Translations under genes and position numbers: made by a program | Assembly: GCA_023387695.1 (NCBI GenBank) | Contig: JAEWHT010000428.1 | Span: 1 to 10,828 of the forward strand | Reading direction: 5' to 3' | Source of the DNA: Pseudomonadota bacterium | Lineage (GTDB): Bacteria > Pseudomonadota > Alphaproteobacteria > Rhizobiales > Xanthobacteraceae | DNA: 10,828 nucleotides | Notes under the pieces: model-generated | Database searches by the model: none | What the model saw: the letters and a program-made list of their open reading frames with translations, nothing else | Told to the model about the DNA's origin: nothing | Shown: positions 1 through 6,064 of the stretch, one piece after another | Layout: each line of letters starts with the position of its first letter | Numbering within the stretch: position 1 is the first letter of the stretch

Positions 1-2345
1 CCGTTGTAGGTGATCGAGGTGTTGCCGGTCCCTCCGGCGATGCTGGTGGCAATGTCGAAGTTACCGAGCATATCGATATTGCCATTGGCCAGCACGGTGA
101 TGCCGCCGCTGCCACCCCCTGTCACACTGGCAGTGATGCCATAGCCGATCGCCGTGACCGCAGCCGTCGAAATGTTGATGGCGCCGCTCGCTGTCGTGGC
201 ACTGACGCTCTGGATCCGGTTCGCTGTCGTGCCGAGCGAGCCGCCGGTGGTGTCGATGTGAATGTTGCCACTGCCGGTCGTCGCGTCGACGCCGCCCCCG
301 CCGCCGGTTCCGAGCAGTACTGCGCCGTTGGTCACGTTGATGGCGACGTTGCCGCTGCCCGCCGTGGCATTGACGTTGGCTCCAGCGGCCGTCTGGGTGC
401 CGCCGGTGATGTTCACCGTATTGGCACCGCTGGTGGTTGTGGTGGTGATGCCGGCCGTCGCAACAGCGGTGAGGTTGGCGACCTCGGTGACGGTCACGTT
501 GCCCGCGCCGGCTGTCGTCGCCGAGATGCCACCGGTGAGCACGCCGGTCGGAGCCACGATGATGTTGGCGTTGTTGGCGGCGTTGGTGATCGAAGCGCTG
601 ATGCTGTTGTGGGCGCCCGACGTGATCGTCCCTGTCGGGTTGATCGTGATATCGCCGCTGGTGGCGGACGCGCTGTTGGTTATCGTGATGCCGTTACCAG
701 CCAAGGCTGAGGAGATACTGCCGGTACCGCCCACACTCATCGAACCTGTCGAGGATGAGAATGCACTGATGCCGCCGGTCCCTTGCGAGCTCAACGCGCC
801 ATTATAGGTGATCGAGGTGTTACCGGTACCCCCAGTGATGCTGGTGGCGATGTCGTAATTGCCAAGCATATCGATGTTGCCATTGGCCAGCACGGTGATG
901 CCGCCGCTGCCGCCGCCAGTTACCTGGGCATTGATGCCATAGCCGATAGATGTGATGGCCCCGGTCGAAACATTGATGGCGCCGCTCACTGTGGTGGCGC
1001 TGACGCTCTGGATCCGGTTTGCCGTCGTGCCGAGCGAGCCCCCGGTGGTGTCGATCCTGATGTTGCCGCTACCGGTCGTGGCGTTGACGCCGCCCCCGCC
1101 GCCGGTTCCGAGCAGCACTGCGCCGTTGGTCGCATTGATGGCGACATTGCCGCTGCCGGCTGTGGCACTAACGTTGGCACCGAACGTCGTCTGGGTGCCG
1201 CCGGTGATATTCACCGTGTTCGCGCCGCTGGTCGTGGTGGTCGTGATGCCGGCTGCAGCATTGGCGGTGAGGTTGGCGGCCTCGGTGATGGACACGCTGC
1301 CGCCGCCGGCCGTCGTCGCCGAAATGCCGCCGCTGATTACGCCAGTTGGCGCGACGATGATATTTGCATTGTTGGCGGTGCTCGTGATCGAAGCGCTGAT
1401 ACTGTTGAAGACACCCGCAGTGATGGCACCGGTCGGATTGATGGTGATGTCGCCGCTGGTCGCCGCCGCGCCGTTGGTCAACGTGATGCCGTTCCCGGCT
1501 CCACCCGAGGAAATGCTGCCGGTGCCGCCAATGCTCATTGAGCCCGTGGAGGAGGACGAGGCACTGATGCCGCCATTGCCCAACGTAGTCAGGGTGCCGT
1601 TGTAGGTGATCGCGGTGTTGCCAGAGCCACCGGTGATGCTGGTCACAATGTCGTAAGCACCGAGAACGTTGATGTTGCCGTTGGCAGTCACGCCAATTCC
1701 GCCGCTTCCCCCACCGCTCACCTGGGCATTGATGCCATCCGACACACCCCAAATCGTACCCGTGGTGATGCCGATGCCACCGCTAACCGCTGTCGCGGAC
1801 ACGCCATTCTGGACCCGCGCCGCACTGGCGCCGATATCGCCAGTCGTGTTGACGGTTATATTGCCGGAGCCAGTGTCGCTGAGCACCAGACCATTGGCAG
1901 TCGCGGTTGTGCTGCCGATGGTCCCGGCGCCAGAGTAGCTGACGGTGCCGCCGTTGCCGTTCAATTGGATCGCATTCGGCGTGGCGGTCGTGCTCACCGC
2001 GCCGCTGTTGGTGAAACTGATACCGCCGCCGGCCTTAGTGGTCACAAGATTGAGCCCGACCCCGCTGACGGTGACGCCGGAGCCGACCTGCCCGATCAGG
2101 TCGGCATTGAACTGCTGGGTCCGGTCGGACGTCGCGGCATTGGGGCTGGTCGTGTTGGTCGTCGCCGTGGTCGTGGTGTTCGCCGAGCAGTTCAGCGTGA
2201 CGGGGTCAGTGCCTGACGTGGCGCACTGGGCGGACGCCTCGCCCGAGGACCAAGCCAAAAGCTGACACGCCGCGATAATCGCGAGGCCCGATCGGATGGT
2301 AAAAACAGCAATCTTATGAAGGTCGTTTTCAGCCGAAAATCCCAT
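1..2345 (-). CDS. Large secreted beta-repeat protein (autotransporter/adhesin-like passenger), N-terminal part
   Basis: The minus strand is open from the ATG at 2345 to the left edge (781 codons, no stop), so the C-terminus lies outside the window. Residues 1-39 look like a signal peptide: a hydrophobic stretch around residues 20-32, then an Ala-Ser-Ala cleavage site before Gln40. The rest is rich in Thr, Ser, Gly, Asn and Ala, nearly free of Cys after residue 60 and very poor in Lys, with short recurring strands such as GSGNI, TGGTGNTSITYNG and ATSGDITINPTG. This composition is typical of right-handed beta-helix passengers of autotransporters and filamentous adhesins, so an outer-surface or secreted role is inferred. 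Residues 250-515 and 516-781 are tandem copies of a 266-residue unit; residues about 155-249 are a diverged end of the same unit. No good Shine-Dalgarno precedes the ATG and the frame stays open upstream, so the start rests mainly on the signal peptide. A beta-barrel or other secretion domain is not visible here. Confidence 0.85.
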   Translation of the reverse strand, partial: MGFSAENDLHKIAVFTIRSGLAIIAACQLLAWSSGEASAQCATSGTDPVTLNCSANTTTTATTNTTSPNAATSDRTQQFNADLIGQVGSGVTVSGVGLNLVTTKAGGGISFTNSGAVSTTATPNAIQLNGNGGTVSYSGAGTIGSTTATANGLVLSDTGSGNITVNTTGDIGASAARVQNGVSATAVSGGIGITTGTIWGVSDGINAQVSGGGSGGIGVTANGNINVLGAYDIVTSITGGSGNTAITYNGTLTTLGNGGISASSSSTGSMSIGGTGSISSGGAGNGITLTNGAAATSGDITINPTGAITAGVFNSISASITSTANNANIIVAPTGVISGGISATTAGGGSVSITEAANLTANAAAGITTTTTSGANTVNITGGTQTTFGANVSATAGSGNVAINATNGAVLLGTGGGGGVNATTGSGNIRIDTTGGSLGTTANRIQSVSATTVSGAINVSTGAITSIGYGINAQVTGGGSGGITVLANGNIDMLGNYDIATSITGGTGNTSITYNGALSSQGTGGISAFSSSTGSMSVGGTGSISSALAGNGITITNSASATSGDITINPTGTITSGAHNSISASITNAANNANIIVAPTGVLTGGISATTAGAGNVTVTEVANLTAVATAGITTTTTSGANTVNITGGTQTAAGANVNATAGSGNVAINVTNGAVLLGTGGGGGVDATTGSGNIHIDTTGGSLGTTANRIQSVSATTASGAINISTAAVTAIGYGITASVTGGGSGGITVLANGNIDMLGNFDIATSIAGGTGNTSITYN
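3..800 (-). repeat. 798-bp tandem repeat, second full unit (266 residues)
   Basis: This is the second copy of the 266-residue unit, directly abutting the first. Landmarks such as the antisense of the GNIDMLGN segment, the VLLGTGGGGGV segment and the SGANTVNITGGTQT segment all recur at the 798-base offset. The left window edge coincides with the end of this copy, so further copies may follow outside. Confidence 0.82.
801..1598 (-). repeat. 798-bp tandem repeat, first full unit (266 residues)
   Basis: This unit begins at the same phase point as the next one: the plus-strand string 'taggtgatcg' near 1604 recurs near 806 and near 8, each 798 bases apart. 798 is divisible by three, so the unit adds 266 residues without changing frame. 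The two units align without visible gaps by eye and differ by scattered substitutions, many at third positions, which suggests an in-frame duplication kept under selection for the protein. Percent identity was not computed. Confidence 0.85.
1599..1883 (-). repeat. Diverged partial copy of the 798-bp unit (last third only)
   Basis: Residues about 155-249 of the repeat protein match the last roughly 92 residues of the 266-residue unit: GSGNITVNTTGDIG against GSGNIRIDTTGGSLG, then GINAQVSGGGSGGI against GINAQVTGGGSGGI, then YDIVTSITGGSGNTAITYNG against YDIATSITGGTGNTSITYNG. It is more diverged than the two full units are from each other, so it probably reflects an older duplication or the ancestral N-terminal cap of the array. 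Confidence 0.7.
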
Positions 2346-2508
2346 CAGCCACAGCCCAATGCAACCCAAAGCGGTCTCATCGCTCAGGGCTACCGATCGG
2401 CTCGGCGTGGCGCCTCCACCATATGTCGTAGGTTTCTGCAAAATTCTCGGATGTTGCCAAGATGAGACAGGTGGTTTCTGCCTCGAAATCGGGCAGCCCG
2501 AACCAGCA
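2346..2508. other. Intergenic region between the AraC gene and the repeat-protein gene
   Basis: These 163 bases separate the stop of the AraC-type gene from the ATG of the repeat protein, both on the minus strand. I see no clear rho-independent terminator and no convincing sigma70 -35/-10 pair. A GGAGG-like string (minus strand, near 2418) has no in-frame start at a usable distance for the repeat gene. A promoter for the repeat gene could lie here, or it could be read through from the regulator. Confidence 0.5.
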
Positions 2509-3525
2509 TCAGGCTCTGGCGACGCTGTCCCCGCCAGTTGGCAGCGTGGCGATCCCGAGCGTCTGCGACGGGCGCTCCCCGAACATCGCCTGATAGTACT
2601 GCGCGAAGCGACCGAGCTCGTAAAAGCCCTGCTCCATGGCGACGGCCGCCACGGTGGTCGAACCGGGCGCGCTCTGGTGCAGGATGGAGTGAACGGCACA
2701 GAGCCGCTTGTGCCGGAGGAAGCTGACCGGGCCGAGGCCGAACACCTCCTGAAAGGCACGGTGCAGGGTCCGCCGTGAAACGCCTAACGCCGCACAGATT
2801 TCCGACACATGCACCGGGCGCGTGCCGGCCTCGTCGAGATAGTCCTCGACCCTGCGGATCAGCCGTCGTGCTGACGGAAGCCATCCGCTGTCATCGGGGG
2901 GAAGCGACGACATGACGTTGACCGCCATGCACTCGGCGATCGCGCGCCTCCAGCATTCCGCGGTCGAAGGCGTCAAGCCGAGCTTGTTGGTGCGCAGATG
3001 CGACATGATCGCAACCAGCCGGCGCGTGGCGATCGCGCCGTTCGCCGCATCGGCACGGAAGTGACCGCGGCTACGCCATGTGTCGGGATCGCTGAGCCTC
3101 GCTTCGCCGCCGAACAGCGACGCAACGTCGTCGAGATCGAGGCGCATCGCGGCGTAGGCGGACGCACCGTGAAAGATCCCGTCGTGCTCGAGCAGCGGCG
3201 GGATCACCAGCACGTCGTTGAGCTGCATGTCGAACGACCAGTGAGCGACGCGATCCTCGGCCGCGAGCAGCATCCCGATAATCAGCTTGTCGTCACTGGA
3301 AACACGCTGCGTCCGCATGCCGACGTTGAAAGCGCCGATGCTCAGTGAAAACTCGCCAATGCCAATATGCGACAGCGTTCCGCGCAGCCGCCCGCGTCCG
3401 AGCTGCATCACATCGACATGCGAGCCATGGACGGCTTGCTGAAGTCCCTCGAAGCCGTCCAGCTCGCTCGAATCAACGAGAAGGAACTTCCCCATGCCCA
3501 TACCCTGATACTGAAGCGCGACCAT
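2509..3525 (-). CDS. AraC-family transcriptional regulator
   Basis: This is a 338-residue DNA-binding regulator of the AraC/XylS family. Residues about 236-321 form the C-terminal double helix-turn-helix: the first is SEICAALGVSRRTLHRAF (about 241-258), and the second lies around VAAVAMEQGFYELGRFAQYY (about 293-312), ending in the family signature FGERPSQ. The first 200 residues would be the sensing/dimerisation half; I do not recognise its ligand, and it has no obvious membrane segment. The total length is normal for regulators with an N-terminal domain of the OruR/FeaR-like type. ATG codons at 3525, 3501 and 3495 are all in frame. The one at 3495 has an AGGG about seven bases upstream, so the real protein may be ten residues shorter. 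It diverges from the TAXI-type gene across 137 bases and points toward the repeat-protein gene 163 bases downstream; either neighbour could be a target, which is inference from position only. Confidence 0.92.
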   Translation of the reverse strand: MVALQYQGMGMGKFLLVDSSELDGFEGLQQAVHGSHVDVMQLGRGRLRGTLSHIGIGEFSLSIGAFNVGMRTQRVSSDDKLIIGMLLAAEDRVAHWSFDMQLNDVLVIPPLLEHDGIFHGASAYAAMRLDLDDVASLFGGEARLSDPDTWRSRGHFRADAANGAIATRRLVAIMSHLRTNKLGLTPSTAECWRRAIAECMAVNVMSSLPPDDSGWLPSARRLIRRVEDYLDEAGTRPVHVSEICAALGVSRRTLHRAFQEVFGLGPVSFLRHKRLCAVHSILHQSAPGSTTVAAVAMEQGFYELGRFAQYYQAMFGERPSQTLGIATLPTGGDSVARA

Positions 3526-3596
3526 TCTGGGGCAGGCGGCAACAAAATACCACCATAGCGCGAGGCCAGCCCGCCGCGCGCTCCAATCGCTTCATC

Positions 3597-3610
3597 TTGA
3601 TGCAAATCAA
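3597..3610 (+). promoter_or_regulatory. FNR/FixK-type binding box (TTGATGCAAATCAA)
   Basis: The sequence is a perfect TTGAT-N4-ATCAA palindrome, the established consensus for FNR/Anr/FixK proteins, and it also fits the rhizobial FixK2 pattern TTG(A/C)-N6-(T/G)CAA. Its centre (3603.5) is about 59 bases before the ATG of the TAXI-type gene. If FixK sits at -41.5 as in class II promoters, transcription would begin near 3645, about 18 bases before the ATG, just upstream of the ribosome-binding site. Oxygen-limited activation of the plus-strand gene is therefore the simplest reading. The box is symmetric and could also affect the AraC gene, 79 bases away. Confidence 0.7.
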
Positions 3611-3648
3611 CACCCAAGGGTCATCCGGACAAAGATGCTGGTCGTAAC

Positions 3649-3655
3649 GAAGGTG
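3649..3655 (+). promoter_or_regulatory. Ribosome-binding site of the TAXI-type gene
   Basis: GAAGGTG lies seven bases before the ATG at 3663. This favours 3663 over the in-frame ATG at 3675. Confidence 0.6.
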
Positions 3656-3662
3656 TTTCGGG

Positions 3663-5024
3663 ATGAGCGGCGCCATGGATGATCTCTCGCAATTTGGCAT
3701 TGATGCCGGCCGGCTGCCGGGCTGGCTTCGTGCCGTCCTGGTCGCGCTGTTCATCGCGCTCGTCAGCGGCGCAAGCCTGTTTGCCTATCGCTGGTACATA
3801 CGACCAGTCACGTTGACGATTGCGGTTGGATCGCTGGATGGCGACGCCCCGAAGATCGTCTCGGCCCTTGCGAGCCGGCTGACCGAGAACAATGCGCCGG
3901 TCCGGCTGAAGGTGGTCGAAACCGGTGGCCCGCGCGAGTCCGCAGCTTCCCTTGCATCCGACAAGACCGACCTCGCCGTCGTTCGCGGTGACGTCGGCGA
4001 CCTCTCGCAGGCCCAGGCCATCGTCGTGCTTGCCGAGGCCGTCGCCGTGCTCGTGGCGCCTCCGGGATCGGCCATCACTGATATCGCGGACCTGAAACGT
4101 GCAACTGTCGGCGTCGTTGCCGGCGACACCAATCAGAAGATCACTGGCATACTGACCAGCGCGTACAATCTCGACCGTGCCAATGTCGTGTTCAAGAGCC
4201 TTGGCCTGGATGAGGTCCGTGGTGCGTTCGACAGCAAGCAAATCCGCGCGGCGCTCTTCGTCATGCCGCTCAGCGAGAAATATCTGTCACTGGTTCGGGG
4301 ACTATTCCCGCAGAATGCCAAGACCGCACCGGTGCTGATCGCCATCGAGAATGCGGGCGCCATTGCGGAGAAAGAGCACGCCTATGAGAGTTTTGACATC
4401 CCCAAGGGAACGTTGCGTGGGTCGCCGCCCGTCCCCGACGACGACGTAACGACCCTGCGCGTCCCCTACTACGTCGTCGGCAAGAAAAGCCTCGACAACG
4501 ACGTGGTCGCCAACCTCACCAAAGCTCTGACGGCCGCACGCAGGGACATTTTGCCGGAATGGCCAATCGTTGCACAGTTCAAAGCCCCTGATACGGATGC
4601 GGGCGCCTATCTTCCCGTTCATGCCGGTGCCGCGGAGTACTACAACGGCACCCAGCTGAGCTTCCTGGACAAGTGGAGCAACGCGATTTTCCTGGCGCCG
4701 ATGGCCTTGGGCTTCCTGGCGTCGGTCGCAGCGGCTTTGTGGCAATTTCTCAGGTCCGGCGAACACAAGCCAAGACAGCCGGCCCTCGACGCACTCTACG
4801 CGCTGGGACGCAGGATACGTCACGCCGGCAGCGAGGCCGAGCTCATCGAGATCGAAACCGAGATCGATGAGGTGCTTCGCGCCCAACGCGCCGGCGCCGA
4901 CGATGACGAAAACACGCTCGATGCAGCGACGCTCAATGTGGCCGCGCATCGCCTGGAAAACCTCATTCACGATCGCAAGATCGCGCTGAGCGCTGGCCAT
5001 TTCGAACCAGCGCGCCCGTCATAA
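3663..5024 (+). CDS. Membrane-anchored TAXI-family (TRAP-type) solute-binding protein
   Basis: This 453-residue protein carries a TAXI/NMT1-like periplasmic binding domain, the family that usually delivers substrates to TRAP transporters. Residues about 22-42 form an uncleaved N-terminal membrane helix. Residues about 49-335 are the binding domain, opening with LTIAVGSLDGD and containing family-like segments such as TGGPRESAASLASDKTDLAV and DIADLKRATVGVVAGDTNQK. Residues about 342-362 form a second membrane helix. A 91-residue tail follows, with charged helical stretches (EAELIEIETEIDEVLRAQR). The basic RSGEHKPR after helix two suggests the tail is cytoplasmic. Free TAXI proteins have a cleaved signal and no C-terminal helix, so this form is anchored at both ends. 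No TRAP permease gene is adjacent; the neighbours are a divergent AraC regulator and a convergent unrelated operon. It might donate substrate to a distant permease or act as a sensor. The ligand is unknown. Confidence 0.85.
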   Translation: MSGAMDDLSQFGIDAGRLPGWLRAVLVALFIALVSGASLFAYRWYIRPVTLTIAVGSLDGDAPKIVSALASRLTENNAPVRLKVVETGGPRESAASLASDKTDLAVVRGDVGDLSQAQAIVVLAEAVAVLVAPPGSAITDIADLKRATVGVVAGDTNQKITGILTSAYNLDRANVVFKSLGLDEVRGAFDSKQIRAALFVMPLSEKYLSLVRGLFPQNAKTAPVLIAIENAGAIAEKEHAYESFDIPKGTLRGSPPVPDDDVTTLRVPYYVVGKKSLDNDVVANLTKALTAARRDILPEWPIVAQFKAPDTDAGAYLPVHAGAAEYYNGTQLSFLDKWSNAIFLAPMALGFLASVAAALWQFLRSGEHKPRQPALDALYALGRRIRHAGSEAELIEIETEIDEVLRAQRAGADDDENTLDAATLNVAAHRLENLIHDRKIALSAGHFEPARPS

Positions 5025-5059
5025 CTTTGGGGAATAGCTCCAGTTGTCACGCGGGCAAA
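5025..5059. other. Convergent intergenic spacer
   Basis: Thirty-five bases separate the stop of the TAXI-type gene from the stop of the PdxA-like gene on the opposite strand. I see no stable hairpin followed by a T-run in either direction, so transcription from either side may run into the other gene's 3' end. Confidence 0.5.
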
Positions 5060-6064
5060 TCAGCGGCTTCGCCGCGCCGCCATCTCGGCCGCAAGCAGCA
5101 CCGCCGCGTGACTGGCGCCGGTCGATGCAATGCCCTGGCCTGCGATGTCGTAGGCCGTGCCGTGCGCGGGCGTGCAGATCGGGAACGGGAAGCCGCCGAG
5201 CAAGGTGACGCCGCGGTCGAAGCCCATCAGCTTCATCGCGATCTGACCCTGGTCGTGATACATGGTCAGCACCGCATCGAAGGCGCCGGCCTTGGCGCGC
5301 AGGAACACGGTGTCGGCAGGAAACGGCCCCTCCACGGCAATGCCGTCGCGCCGACCGGCTTCGACCACCGGCGCGATCACATCGATCTCCTCGCGGCCGA
5401 AATTGCCGCCGTCACCGGCATGCGGATTGAGGCCTGCGACCGCGATGCGCGGCCGGGCAAAGCCAGCGTTCCGCATGCAGGCATCGGTCAGCTTGAGCGC
5501 GCGCTGGATGCGTTCGCCGGAGAGTTTCGCTGCGACGTCCTTGAGCGGAATGTGCGAGGTGACGCGCGCGTTCCAGAGCTCGCCGAGCACGTTGAATTCG
5601 CTGGCCGGCGTCTTGAGCCCGGCCACCTCGGCCGAGAATGCGATCTCGTCGTCATAGTCCGCGCGGGCATACCGCATCGCCTGCTTGTTAAAGGGCGTGA
5701 AGCAGACGGCGTCGACGCGGCCGTCGCGGGCGAGCTCGAGCGCGTGCCGGTAATTCGTCAACGCGAATTTTCCGCCGGCTAGCGTCGCGGTCTTCGGTTC
5801 CACATCTTTGGGATCGAGATGGCCGAGATCGACGAACAGCGCATCGCCCTTCACCTCGCGTAAGTCGGCGCCCTGCCCCACGCTCGTCAGCTCCGGCGTA
5901 ACGCCGGCGACGCGCGCACCTTCGTCGAAGATGCGGCGATCGCCGATCACGACCAGGCGGCAGCGCGGACGGATCCCGTCCAGCACCACGAGTTTTGCCG
6001 TCAGCTCCGGGCTGATGCCGGCGGGATCTCCCATCGCCAGCGCAATGAGCGGCTTTGCAGTCAT
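5060..6064 (-). CDS. pdxA: PdxA-family NAD-dependent dehydrogenase with altered substrate site
   Basis: The 334-residue length is normal for PdxA, which oxidises and decarboxylates 4-phosphohydroxy-L-threonine in vitamin B6 synthesis. Family marks are MGDPAGISPEL (11-21), TPFNK (123-127), NPHAGDGG (213-220), MYHDQG (268-273) and HGTAYDIAGQGIA (301-313). The three metal ligands of E. coli PdxA (His166, His211, His266) correspond to His171, His215 and His270. The substrate-holding residues differ: E. coli His136-Thr137 fall at Glu140-Ile141, Asn283 at Thr287 and Arg292 at Ile296; only Lys274 is kept, as Lys278 (alignment by eye from a remembered E. coli sequence). A different substrate is therefore likely; the PdxA-family TphB of terephthalate catabolism is a known precedent for a non-phosphorylated one. 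The start overlaps the tctA stop as ATGA, so the two genes are probably translationally coupled. A 156-residue upstream extension of this frame lies inside tctA and is not used. Confidence 0.88.
   Translation of the reverse strand: MTAKPLIALAMGDPAGISPELTAKLVVLDGIRPRCRLVVIGDRRIFDEGARVAGVTPELTSVGQGADLREVKGDALFVDLGHLDPKDVEPKTATLAGGKFALTNYRHALELARDGRVDAVCFTPFNKQAMRYARADYDDEIAFSAEVAGLKTPASEFNVLGELWNARVTSHIPLKDVAAKLSGERIQRALKLTDACMRNAGFARPRIAVAGLNPHAGDGGNFGREEIDVIAPVVEAGRRDGIAVEGPFPADTVFLRAKAGAFDAVLTMYHDQGQIAMKLMGFDRGVTLLGGFPFPICTPAHGTAYDIAGQGIASTGASHAAVLLAAEMAARRSR

Larger units (their letters stand above)
3526..3662. promoter_or_regulatory. Divergent promoter region, AraC gene / TAXI-type gene
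   Basis: These 137 bases lie between the starts of two divergent genes, so both promoters should be here. The clear element is the FixK/FNR-type palindrome at 3597-3610. A weak -10-like AAAGAT sits at 3631-3636 on the plus strand. I found no convincing sigma70 pair for the minus-strand AraC gene. AraC-family regulators often bind next to their own gene, but I see no clear direct repeat to support this here. Confidence 0.6.

Noticed and set aside
3..1598. The long repeats read as a CRISPR array or an insertion sequence
   Set aside because: The 798-base units are contiguous, in frame and coding, with no spacers, terminal inverted repeats or transposase. They are protein repeats.
262..1605. Plus-strand Pro/Val/Leu-rich frames (262-807 and 952-1605) and the Gly/Arg/Asp-rich frames (258-710 and 783-1541)
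   Set aside because: They are mirror images of the minus-strand repeat protein. Their similarity to each other comes only from the 798-bp duplication, and none has a signal peptide or ribosome-binding site.
5025..5059. A possible terminator hairpin (GGGGAATAGCTCC region) between the convergent genes
   Set aside because: The arms are too short and unmatched, and no T-run follows on either strand.
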